The position numbers were made by a program, and so were the translations under genes. This document shows positions 1 to 7,731 of a stretch of DNA of 12,401 nucleotides, piece by piece. How positions within the stretch are numbered: the first letter of the stretch is position 1; every line of letters begins with the position of its first letter. The DNA lies in assembly GCA_036939975.1 (NCBI GenBank), contig JALLPB010000872.1:1-12401 (forward strand). Reading direction: 5' to 3'. Source of the DNA: Cyclostephanos tholiformis. Lineage: Eukaryota > Bacillariophyta > Thalassiosirophyceae > Thalassiosirales > Thalassiosiraceae. The notes below the pieces were generated by a model, which did not search any database, had not been told where the DNA came from, and saw only the letters and a program-made list of their open reading frames with translations.

Positions 1-169
1 GCCAGCCAGCTTCCAACAAATTACCGCGGGCAACTAGACACCATGATCGACAATATCCCCGCTTCAAATCTTTAATGGCGACCACTTTTGACGGAGAAAA
101 AAATTGTCGAATCAAAGCTGAATTCAGCTTGTTTAGCTTAATTCAGCTAGACCGTCAGATCAACCGGAT
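1..169 (+). promoter_or_regulatory. 5' flank of the histone deacetylase gene with a 16-bp palindrome
   Basis: Short non-coding lead-in to the gene starting at 170. Positions 115-130 form a perfect 16-base palindrome, AAGCTGAATTCAGCTT, centred on an EcoRI-type GAATTC. The 9-mer AATTCAGCT recurs 20 bases later (121-129 and 141-149), so the element is partly duplicated. It lies about 40 bases before the ATG and could be in the 5' UTR or core promoter. No TATA box is convincing. A regulatory role is inferred only from position and symmetry. Confidence 0.3.
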
Positions 170-1888
170 ATGCCTTCCCAGGAAAAACTTCCCGGCTATC
201 CATTTTCTGAAAAGTTGCCGAATATTAATGCGACAATTGTTAGGCCAGCGGTAGTAATAGGAAAAGAAATTTCACAGCGCACCATGGGGTTAATCATTGT
301 TTCGATGGTCGCATTCAACTACCTAGCAGCTTCATTCAGGCGTTGGGACATCGTTCGCCCAGGCATTCGCCGTCGGAGAGCGACGACTCATCCCGACGAT
401 CATTTGCGCCCGAAAAATAATGCAGTTTGCGCATTCGTCATTTGCAAGTGGGGTCGCGATGCCATTTTGCCGAAGTCGCCATCGCTTAGACTTAAAAACC
501 ACTCGACGACATCAATACAATCAACGTCAGCCAACGATGATTCCATTAACCTAACCCCAACGTTGGCGAGCGTGAAAGAGGCCCTGCGGAGGAAAGTGGG
601 CGCCGCACAACAAGATTACATCTCGACCAATTCGTCCGCTCCTTACACCAACCCCATTGCGAATGATCGACCGCCTCCGCGAAATTCGATTTTCATCGAT
701 GGTCTTGCTGCTGCCAGGTTGGGCATCGACCCACGTCGGAATACTCGACATGCGCCCATGGTGTATCACGAGCGGTACTCATGTCCCAACTGGCCGGTCG
801 GACACACTTTCCCCATGGCGAAATTCGAGCACACCGCATTGTCGCTGTTGAACGATTTTGACGAATTCTTAAGGAATGACGAGAACGACGACGTCGATGA
901 CAATGCCAATATCGCAGATGAGAACAATCGCTTGGTTCTATCCCGAGACCACTTTTTCACGCCCCTGCCAGTGGAGGAGCTTCCCAGATGTTTTCTCAGC
1001 CCGCCCATCCGATCCGATTTCCTCGATGATTTTCTCTCCGGATCGTTATCTGCGGAGGATTGTCGCATCATCGGCTTCAGGGAACAGACGTCCCGTCCCG
1101 AGCTTATCGAGCGCACCATGCTGGAGGTGGCAGGGACGGTCCTGACCGCGCAGCTCGCGATGAGGTTCGGATTGGCGAGCAACCTGGCGGGCGGGACGCA
1201 TCACGCGGAGAGCCACAGGGGGAAGGGGTTCACCATCATCAACGATTTGGCGGTGGCGGCGCGGCTGATGACTTGGGGGGGATGGGACGTCGATGAATCG
1301 TGTGGTTCGCCAGACGTTGAGATATTGCGCCAGTTTTACAGGGGAGGAGACCGCGCGGTGGATCGAGTGCTCGTGGTCGACTGCGACGTCCACCAGGGCG
1401 ATGGCACCGCCACGTTCTCGGGCCCACCCAAAGGTGCGGATGTTGCCTGTCGTGAAAATAGCCTCCACGAAAGACTCTTCACCCTTGATCTTCACGCTGC
1501 TAACAACTACCCCCATCCCAAGGAAAATTGCACCTATGACATTGGTCTCCTCGATGACTGTGATGATGACACATATCTGTCGGAGCTTGAAAAATCTCTC
1601 GATAGAGCATTGATGGAGGTTATACCGCAACTTGTCCTGTACAATGCGGGCGTGGACGTCTTCGTATCGGACAAACTAGGTCGCCTGTCGTTGTCATATG
1701 AGGGCATGAGGCGAAGGGACTCACATGTCATCCGAACTTGCTTAGATCGAGGTATACCTGTGGCTGCAGTGGTAGGAGGAGGGTACGACAATGATGTGAG
1801 ACTTCTGGGCAGGAGACACGCTCTTGTGCATCGAGTTTGTGCTCAGATTTGGAGAGAGAGGCAAATGTGGAGGCAAAGCATGTCATAA
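170..1888 (+). CDS. class IV-type histone deacetylase family protein
   Basis: Zinc-dependent lysine deacetylase of the arginase/deacetylase fold, 572 residues in one exon. The catalytic domain covers about residues 195-556, beginning with the typical YHERYSCPNWPVGHTFPMAK segment. Tandem active-site histidines are H344-H345 (GGTHHAESH). Zinc ligands are D406 and H408 (DCDVHQGDGTA) and D496 (NAGVDVFVSDKLGRL). The transition-state tyrosine is Y539 (GGGYDND). Spacing and wording match the HDAC11/bacterial class IV group rather than Rpd3 or Hda1 types. Against that group there is an insertion of about 25 residues after the HH motif (around 368-396). The first 190 residues are a poorly conserved extension. 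Within it, M39 opens a hydrophobic stretch ending AASF and then Arg-rich sequence, which could be a targeting signal; its ATG (284) has a CACCATGG context. The start at 170 is the first in-frame ATG (G at -3), but initiation at 284 is plausible. All catalytic residues are present, so I expect an active enzyme. Confidence 0.93.
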   Translation: MPSQEKLPGYPFSEKLPNINATIVRPAVVIGKEISQRTMGLIIVSMVAFNYLAASFRRWDIVRPGIRRRRATTHPDDHLRPKNNAVCAFVICKWGRDAILPKSPSLRLKNHSTTSIQSTSANDDSINLTPTLASVKEALRRKVGAAQQDYISTNSSAPYTNPIANDRPPPRNSIFIDGLAAARLGIDPRRNTRHAPMVYHERYSCPNWPVGHTFPMAKFEHTALSLLNDFDEFLRNDENDDVDDNANIADENNRLVLSRDHFFTPLPVEELPRCFLSPPIRSDFLDDFLSGSLSAEDCRIIGFREQTSRPELIERTMLEVAGTVLTAQLAMRFGLASNLAGGTHHAESHRGKGFTIINDLAVAARLMTWGGWDVDESCGSPDVEILRQFYRGGDRAVDRVLVVDCDVHQGDGTATFSGPPKGADVACRENSLHERLFTLDLHAANNYPHPKENCTYDIGLLDDCDDDTYLSELEKSLDRALMEVIPQLVLYNAGVDVFVSDKLGRLSLSYEGMRRRDSHVIRTCLDRGIPVAAVVGGGYDNDVRLLGRRHALVHRVCAQIWRERQMWRQSMS

Positions 1889-2281
1889 GAGGAAATGATA
1901 CTTTTACAAAAAGTGCAACAGAAGCCTGAGAAAGCCACGTCCATCATAAATCAGAACACCAAGCTAATTTCAACAAAGCAATGGCTTGGAAAACTAATTC
2001 CTCCGTGCCACGCTTTACTTCTTTTTCATGTTTCATTGATTGAGCTACCGGTCGTAGGATGCCTTCCAAATAAACTCATGAAGTTTTGCTATGATAGTCA
2101 TATTTTTATGGCAGAATCAATGACGGAAGCATGGCACGTGAAACAGCATCGAGCGTAAAGTAAGTTCACGTAGGAATAGGTACTATTGGTGGGCGGGGGT
2201 TCTCCCTTCGTAATATTCAATGGTACAAAAGCCCATCCACATGATGGCGTATTTCCCTATGGAGGGGAAGATAAAATAAGT
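1889..2281. other. spacer between deacetylase and cyclophilin genes
   Basis: 393 bases, AT-richer than the flanking genes. It contains an open frame of 87 codons from 1895, but its product resembles no family I know, and it lies where a 3' UTR followed by a promoter is expected. No tRNA, repeat or terminator-like structure is evident. Confidence 0.5.
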
Positions 2282-3327
2282 ATGGGCGAACAAAATGGTT
2301 CTTATCCACTGAAGGAGATCAACGTCGAGATGCATTCCGTAGGCAGTCAAGACGAAGAGACTGACGACAACTCGGAGTCTGGCATTGTATCGGAAATAAC
2401 GACGATCTCTCGTCCTGTCGAGCCGAATCGGCAGGGTTCGTATCTTTTCTGTCAGCGTTCTCTAATCAAGATCTTCCTTACGGCGTGCCTCATTATCGTC
2501 GCTTGTCTTTTGGCGGTCGTGATCGTTCGCGACAGGGTCGCTCCCAGTGGTTCAGCGAGGGGTGCCGATGAAGGGAATGTAGTCTCCGTCGATTCGAGAC
2601 CGAGCGAGGGGAAAATCGTCGAATTCATGGTCGCCAACCTGAACACGAACGCCAAAAATTGCACTCAAATCAGCCACGACTTGCAGTGCGTGCCATGCCA
2701 CAACAGCGCAACGAACAAGTTCAGAATCCTTCTTCATCCAGAATGGGCTCCCATTGGCGTCGACAGATTCGAGTACCTGACAGCGTCGGGATTTTGGAGC
2801 GACGTGCGAGTATTTCGAATAGTTCCAAATTTTGTATCGCAATTCGGGATTAGTTCGTATCCTGATGTGCAGAGGGGTTGGTCGGATATAGGCCCTATAT
2901 CGGACGATCCAGTCGTCGCGTCCAACGTAAGGGGCACCGTGACTTTTGCCACATCGGGACAGAATACGAGGACAACACAGATTTTCATCAATATGGATGA
3001 CAATGTGTACTTGGATGGTGAGAAAACGAAAACATCACATTGCATAATAGTATTTTCCCCAGAATATAATATTTTTTCTCTGTATCGGAATGACCGATGT
3101 ATGGCGCCAATTTTTTTGTTTTAGGTCAGGGATTTGCACCGATAGGGGAAGTGTTACCCCCGGGAGCAGGATACGGCGGGATGGAGGTTGTCAATGAGTT
3201 CTACTCCGGTTACGGCGAAAGGCCAGAGCAAGGGAAGATCGAGAAAGAAGGGGGGGACTACTTGAACCAAGAATTTCCCCTATTATCATACTTCGTGAAG
3301 GCGGATTTCGTTGAGGAGTTGTGGTAG
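2282..3327 (+). CDS. membrane-anchored cyclophilin-type peptidyl-prolyl cis-trans isomerase (two exons)
   Basis: Catalyses proline cis-trans isomerisation. Exon 1 is 2282-3017 and exon 2 is 3125-3327, joined across a 107-base intron inside a Gly codon to give 312 residues. The first in-frame ATG is 2282; the frame is open further 5' but only with a TTG. Residues 1-60 are acidic and Ser-rich, about 61-83 form one transmembrane helix (IKIFLTACLIIVACLLAVVIV), and the cyclophilin domain starts near 116. This predicts a type II protein with the enzyme in the secretory lumen. Active-site equivalents of cyclophilin A R55, F60 and Q63 appear in FRIVPNFVSQFG (R179, F184, Q187); Q111 and F113 appear in TTQIFIN (Q233, F235). 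The usual Trp at position 121 is replaced (YLDGQGF). A CVPC motif at 136-139, with another Cys at 127, lies just before the fold. The C-terminal GYGERPEQGKI segment is seen in algal and protist members. Divergent isomerases of this kind may be weak or scaffold-like. Confidence 0.88.
3018..3124 (+). other. spliceosomal intron in the cyclophilin gene
   Basis: Donor GTGAG at 3018, acceptor TTTTTTTGTTTTAG ending at 3124 with a strong pyrimidine tract; 107 bases, phase 1. Splicing restores the cyclophilin order NVYLD-GQGFAPIGEV. Without splicing the frame runs into a stop at the end of the T-rich tract and loses the C-terminal third of the fold. Confidence 0.88.
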
Positions 3328-3899
3328 AATAGTGTATCGTGATTCCGGGGTAATAAACCCAATTGTTTTTGTTGAATATTATGTTTAAAGGTGTGTTGAA
3401 TTCTACTATAATTTCAAACTTGGAGCTGCGAAATCACCCCAAAGTGTGTCTGTAGCAGCCCAGCAAATGTATGCACCTCCTCTCCCGTGGTAAACATTCA
3501 ACCCATTCTATCTCCGCCACATTCTACCTATCATTGCCTAGCATCCTCGCAAATATTTTGAGCAAACAATACAAATTGCTCTCAACTTCACCCAGGAAAA
3601 TCAACCTTTAATCCCTATTATCCCGCACCCCCTTTTTAAAGAGTAAAATAGGAAACACCACTCCCAGTGCAAATTGATTGTTAAATCTTCAGGTCTACAC
3701 TAGACCAACCCAGGAGAGTTCACAGTCATTTAGATCAGGTCCCTCCAATCAGAGTGATTTACGACACCCCTGGTCGGAAACAGGGCCATGTGCTCTATTT
3801 TTACCTTAGTAGGTTTAACAAGTTGGCCATATTTGTTGAACCACCTTGTGTAACATGAATTATCATCCCCAGCGGGGGGTAACAACTGGAGCGTCTACA
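3328..3899. other. AT-rich spacer downstream of the cyclophilin gene
   Basis: About 570 bases with stops in all frames, including T-rich and A-rich patches (for example around 3356-3380 and 3630-3660). It must contain the 3' UTR of the cyclophilin gene. I see no RNA gene, transposon end or long repeat. Confidence 0.5.
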
Positions 3900-4430
3900 T
3901 GGACGTCATGGTCATGGTACGGACCATCACATGGCATTTTGCTCGACGCCCGTCGCAACATCAACATCGGTTCCCCCCCCTCGACGCCCGCGACGCAGAC
4001 GACGACTAGGACGAGGACGATGACATACGAGAAGATCGTCGCGCACAACAACGCCCGACTATGTCCCAAGCTATTCCTCACCCAAAGCACCATCCGGAGA
4101 CCTCCTCGAGGCATGTCGCGATCCGAACTCAAGCATAGAGGACTTCCTGGGCACGACAAACCTCCGGAACGACAACGGAACCGGCGCGATCGACGTGACG
4201 CGCCTTCCCGCTTGGGATTAGGCGCTGTGCGGTATGATGGGATGCCGAATACGAAGACGATCGTGATGGTGAAGCGGAGGGGACGCTGACACGGAGGATG
4301 GAGAAGGGAGAATCCACACCTCGATGAACGGTACGTGGAATTCGGTATCGACATACGACCAATGAGCATGGTCCAACGGCTGTTGGCGGTAAGGGGTCGG
4401 CTGGACCCTCGCTCGAAGACCACGTCGTCG
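3900..4430 (+). pseudogene. possible decayed gene: coding-like pieces in three shifting frames
   Basis: No single open frame covers this stretch, but protein-like segments follow one another on the + strand. At about 3985-4050 there is an Asp/Glu-rich segment broken by a TAG. At 4057-4221 there are 54 codons including SGDLLEACRDPNSSIEDFLG, ending at a TAG. At 4241-4327 there are 28 codons including DAEYEDDRDGEAEG. From 4311 a further frame reads NPHLDERYVEFGIDIRPMSM, then MVQRLLAVR. Each switch needs a one- or two-base shift or an unrecognised intron; GTAAGG around 4392 could be a donor. The composition (charged, Trp/Tyr present, few Arg runs) looks more natural than the competing frame at 3846-4289. 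The family is unrecognised. Alternatives are an intron-rich live gene, assembly indels, or chance. The judgement rests on composition alone. Confidence 0.3.
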
Positions 4431-4449
4431 TTTTCGTCGTCGTCGTCGT

Positions 4450-5042
4450 CGTCATTTACGTCCTCCATCGCGTCATTGCCGAAGGAGCCGAAGTAATCAC
4501 CGGCGTCGAACAGCCCGCCCGCCGCCGCCTACGACGACGACGATGACCGCGACCGACGCATTTTCCCGTAAGATTTTGTTTTTTTTCCGTGGCGTTCTCG
4601 TCGTCTCGGTCATTTTCGTTCTCGTCCTCGCCGTTTTTTTGCCTCAACGTTATCGAGGGTTGCGAGGTAATCATCGAACCCGAGCCGGCCGAACATCGCC
4701 CACTCCCGTTCCAACGCGCCCATCTTCCCCTCCCTCGTCGTCGTCGTCATCGTCGACCACCCCGATCCCACAATCTCATCGCGACGAGGACGATGGCGTC
4801 GCGGGACGGAAGACGAGAATCTCTGGGGCATCGTTTCATTTCGACCTGCATTGCCAAATTGTCGACGGCGACGCATTGATGGTCGACGGCGTCTAGCGGC
4901 TGTCGTTAGCGTAGAGGAGCCGCGTCGGTACCACGGGACGTTTGGGGAGGTCGGGGGGAGGGGGATAATGCAAAATTTTATTGTCCCCGGACGTCCGGTT
5001 GCCGAGAACGATGGCATCGAAGTTGGGCGGAGGAGGGGGGGA
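4450..5042 (-). pseudogene. possible decayed gene on the minus strand with multiple frame breaks
   Basis: Reading the minus strand from 5042 downwards, protein-like segments succeed one another in different frames. 5042-4893 reads NFDAIVLGNRTSGDNKILHY and continues to a TAG. 4896-4747 includes DAVDHQCVAVDNLAMQVEMK and RDAIVLVAMRLWDRGG. About 4760-4725 encodes an Asp/Glu run. 4723-4640 reads MGALEREWAMFGRLGFDDYL. About 4650-4540 is Glu/Asn/Asp-rich. 4528-4390 reads GLFDAGDYFGSFGND followed by an Asp run. The GTC triplet runs on the + strand (about 4435-4454 and 4737-4757) are Asp codons on the minus strand, the codon habit of the intact genes here, which favours this strand. At least four frame changes are needed. 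No family is recognised. It could also be an intron-rich or badly assembled live gene. Confidence 0.33.
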
Positions 5043-5088
5043 TTATTGTGTGAGGGGAAACGGAACATGCATGATATCGTACCGTGCC

Positions 5089-5100
5089 TATGGTACCATA
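5089..5100. promoter_or_regulatory. 12-bp palindrome in the spacer before the zinc-finger gene
   Basis: TATGGTACCATA is its own reverse complement and sits about 120 bases before the proposed ATG at 5223, beside further GTACC/ACGTAC motifs (5078-5115). It could be a dimeric factor site or chance. Only its symmetry and position support a role. Confidence 0.25.
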
Positions 5101-5222
5101 CCCTACGTACATACATCTGATTAGGTAAATATGAGTTTGTGTGTGCTCGGTTGCCGTCGCCCTCAACTTGACCCCTCACCCGGAAAACATAACGCCACCC
5201 GCCAGCACTCTTTCAGATAACC

Positions 5223-6934
5223 ATGGCACGGCAAAATCCTTCACCGTCCAAAATATTGTTGCAGGTAGACAACGAGTCCATTCTTCCAAGATTATTAGAG
5301 GGAAGAGTGAGTCCGTATTTTGTTAGTGCTCATGAACGGCTTTGTGTGGAAGCTCGGAGGGGTGGGCAGATAATGGATGCATGATTTCGAAAGAAATTGG
5401 CATTTGACTTCAATTGGAGTATGGGCCATTATCTTAACATCTCGCCGTTGTTTTATTGCTCTTTGTAATCCGAATAGACCGTTGCAATCTTGGGTGGGGC
5501 ATTGGATTGTCGCACCGCAGAATCGTAAGTTCCATGTTAAACTCTGTCTATCAGTGGCACTGGTGCCATACCGGCCCCATTCATTAATGATCCATCATGA
5601 TATTGTACTTGACCACATCATGATTTCCAACTCTCAGACGAGAGCCTGGACGACGCCTACAAATCCACGACCAGCTTCAACGTGCAAGGCGTCTACGCGC
5701 ATCCCTCGAGGAGGCGGCCGATCTCGCTGACATGCTGCCGAACGACTCCCCATCGTCCTACCCCCGGGCAATGTCCATCCTCCATTCGGCGATACCCGAT
5801 ATCAATCGGCTCGTCCGCCTTACCGAGGTTATACGGGGGAAACAACCGATTAGCGATCCGGAAAGGGAGTATGAATCGTGGAACGAATGGACGAGAATTC
5901 GGAATACCGAGGAAGTGGAGAAACGTCTTAGGGAGCAAAGGGTATTGAGGCGACAGTTACGGGAATTCGCACTGGAAAAGAATCCGATGATCGACATCGA
6001 TGAAGAGTTGGAGAGGTGGCATGACTCATTGATTACCAAGCCAGAGTGCAATTTGGCTGCTGGGAGTGACGATGCTTATTCCGCATCAGAATCTGAAAGC
6101 TCTGGACATGAGACTGACAATGAAAGTAATAGAGTGATTTCACCTTTACAACTCGCCGATTCCATTTCGAATATAGGTAATATTGCGGATGTTTCATCTG
6201 GACTAGCCTCAAGAAAAAGACAGAGTAACATGCAAGGTGCTAGAGAGCTTGACATTGATGATAACCTACCTCGGCGAAGTCTCATGACAGGGAATTCTCA
6301 GGATGGATCGATGAGTGGTGGATGTAAGAAAAATGAGAGGAAAAGACCTCCCGAATTCTCGCCCGAATTACTGACTGATAAATCCCAGCAAAAGCGAGGA
6401 AGAGTTGTCAATGGGATCACGACGGTCAATGCCGGATCTGCTTCTGATGAAGGTAGGAAGAGGCCTCCCAGTATTGCGCATGAGCTACTACCCAAACAAC
6501 TGCACGACGAGGTCGATCAGGGAACGGAAACGAGCGCCATCGAGGCTAATTGGCCATCAAAATCAAAAGAAGTATCAAAGAAAAGTGCCACTAAGAAAAA
6601 AAACGCCATTGATGTCAAAAAAGAAACAAAATGCCACGATTGCAAAAATTCAACGACCAACTATCGAGATTGTTACTATTGGACATTGACGGGCAAATGC
6701 AAGAAAAAATATTGCATCGATTGCCTCTCCGTCAAGTACCCAATGACGTTGGACGATGCTATAAACGAACTCGAGTGGCACTGTCCATCGTGTTTGGGAA
6801 CGTGTTTATGCAAGATTTGCATGGTCCAAAGGCAGAAGGAGGAGGAAAGGCAGAGGAGCAGGAACGAGGCGGAGAGGAAATCAAGTCGCAGATCGGCCGC
6901 TGGCGGTGGTACTTCATATTCCTTCTTTTCCTGA
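5223..6934 (+). CDS. zf-4CXXC_R1 domain protein, probable nuclear factor (three exons)
   Basis: Modelled exons are 5223-5306, 5478-5524 and 5638-6934, giving 475 residues. The third exon is certain in the body: its frame is open before the ATG at 5732 back to a CTCTCAG acceptor and encodes a helical segment, LQIHDQLQRARRLRASLEEA. The two small exons are inferred from strong donors (GTGAGT, GTAAGT) and matching phases. The zinc finger spans residues 376-438 with 11 cysteines (376, 379, 389, 398, 403, 406, 426, 429, 433, 435, 438), matching the zf-4CXXC_R1 family (CDCA7, plant homologues). The C-x8-C-x4-C-x2-C spacing in its first half is the plant arrangement as I recall it. An acidic/Ser-rich region (about 186-207), a repeated RKRPP motif (278-289 and 317-328) and a Lys-rich stretch (351-375, likely nuclear localisation) come first. 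After the finger is a short charged tail. The ATG at 5223 has an ACCATGG context. DNA or chromatin binding is inferred from the family. Confidence 0.82.
5307..5477 (+). other. proposed first intron of the zf-4CXXC_R1 gene
   Basis: 171 bases, donor GTGAGT at 5307 and acceptor ending AATAG at 5477, phase 0. Unspliced, the first exon meets a TGA near 5384, and the second exon is preceded in frame directly by the TAG of the acceptor. Phase compatibility with the next intron supports it, but another acceptor or start is possible. Confidence 0.5.
5525..5637 (+). other. proposed second intron of the zf-4CXXC_R1 gene
   Basis: 113 bases, donor GTAAGT at 5525 (consensus) and acceptor CTCTCAG ending at 5637, phase 2. 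Joining gives a Ser codon, and the 47-base exon before it brings the first exon into frame with the zinc-finger exon. The length is close to the 107-base cyclophilin intron. Confidence 0.65.
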
Positions 6935-7116
6935 CGAGGGGGTCTGGAGTTTTGCATTTGGAATGCCCTGGGCGGGTTAGTACGACATTCATATTTCGGG
7001 CGACATGAAAAAGCAAATTATCATGAAATCACTTTATAAATCCGATTTACGGTCGTCGACATTCCTTTTCATTGGCGTCGTGTGTGTGTACTATAACGAT
7101 TAAAAGGATGAACAGA

Positions 7117-7731
7117 TTACGGCGAGGAAAATAGCGGACTCAAAACATTCCTGAATTCACGATAATCGACGACTCCGTCGCCATCGTCGTCGAAGTGCTC
7201 GATCATGGCACCGAGGGAGGCATCTCCCATGTCCGCCTCGCATACCTCGTCCCGAATACGTCGAAGATCCTTCAAATTGACATATCCCTTGTTATCGACA
7301 TCGAATGCGTCAAAGTACGCGCGCATCTCGCTCTCCACGTTCCGTTTGGCATCGTCGTACCCCAGTCGTTTCAGTATCCTCTTGGCCAACTCCACGTCGA
7401 TCGTCACAATCCTTCGCCCCCCCCCGTCGTCGTCGTCGTCGTCGTCTTCGTCATCATAGACGACGGCATCGTATGCATCGACATACGCGACATCCTCGTC
7501 CCGTCCGTCCTCTTCTTCCACATCGCGCATCACCTCCTCGGCCGACGTGCGCAATCCGAGCGAATGGGCCATGATGACGAACGTCGGCACATCGATGCGA
7601 GTCGACGACGTCTCGTCGAACATTCGAAATGCGACGTCGATATTCAATTGCGGCGGTATGTCCCGTCGGGGGGAGGTGGACGAGGACGCGTCGGGGGATT
7701 GTGATGGAACGCCCCACCACGTCGTCGTCAT
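7117..7731 (-). CDS. centrin/calmodulin-like EF-hand calcium-binding protein
   Basis: 204 residues from the ATG at 7731 (A at -3); the frame is open further upstream but only to a TTG. Two C-terminal EF-hands look functional: loop 144-155 (DVDNKGYVNLKD) and loop 181-192, with Asp at 1, 3 and 5, Gly at 6 and Glu at 12 (DDDGDGVVDYRE). An N-terminal hand near 39-50 (FDETSSTRIDVPTF) lacks the acidic residue at position 12, and the second hand is disrupted by an acidic insert with an Asp run (about 93-102). The pattern of a degenerate N-half and a calcium-binding C-half is common in centrin-like proteins; a basal-body or cytoskeletal role is inference. The Asp run is encoded by GAC repeats. It converges with the zinc-finger gene (182 bases between stops) and diverges from the TIP41 gene, sharing the promoter region at 7732-7925. 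Confidence 0.87.
   Translation of the reverse strand: MTTTWWGVPSQSPDASSSTSPRRDIPPQLNIDVAFRMFDETSSTRIDVPTFVIMAHSLGLRTSAEEVMRDVEEEDGRDEDVAYVDAYDAVVYDDEDDDDDDDGGGRRIVTIDVELAKRILKRLGYDDAKRNVESEMRAYFDAFDVDNKGYVNLKDLRRIRDEVCEADMGDASLGAMIEHFDDDGDGVVDYREFRNVLSPLFSSP
7426..7446 (-). repeat. (GTC/GAC)7 microsatellite encoding an Asp run
   Basis: Seven uninterrupted GTC units on the + strand, read as GAC (Asp) by the EF-hand gene on the minus strand. A run of C precedes it (7417-7425), read as Gly codons. It falls inside what should be the second EF-hand region. Confidence 0.9.

Noticed and set aside
1046..1630. 194-codon open frame on the minus strand inside the deacetylase
   Set aside because: Antisense shadow of a gene whose catalytic motifs are unambiguous on the + strand.
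1895..2158. Open frame of 87 codons just after the deacetylase stop
   Set aside because: It starts 7 bases after a eukaryotic stop codon, has no recognisable motif and lies in AT-rich spacer; most likely chance.
2186..2281. N-terminal extension of the cyclophilin from TTG at 2186
   Set aside because: Non-ATG start; the ATG at 2282 is in frame and gives a normal type II anchor layout.
3328..3899. tRNA or small RNA gene in the AT-rich spacer
   Set aside because: No cloverleaf arms or conserved A/B boxes could be traced.
3846..4289. 147-codon + strand open frame as a gene
   Set aside because: Arg/Thr-rich translation with no motif; other frames of the same DNA look more protein-like, so I treat the region as broken pieces instead.
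3863..4468. 201-codon minus-strand frame as an intact gene
   Set aside because: Only the first 30-40 residues look natural; the rest is Arg/Ser/Pro-rich shadow-like sequence with an antisense-type hydrophobic patch.
4543..4896. Open frame resembling a signal-anchor protein (ILFFFRGVLVVSVIFVLVL)
   Set aside because: The hydrophobic run is the expected antisense of a Glu/Asp-rich minus-strand segment, and the Ser run mirrors Asp codons; no independent support.
170..6934. Deacetylase and zf-4CXXC_R1 genes as a functional chromatin gene cluster
   Set aside because: They are separated by an unrelated cyclophilin and broken sequence, and eukaryotic neighbours are rarely functionally linked; no shared promoter motif seen.
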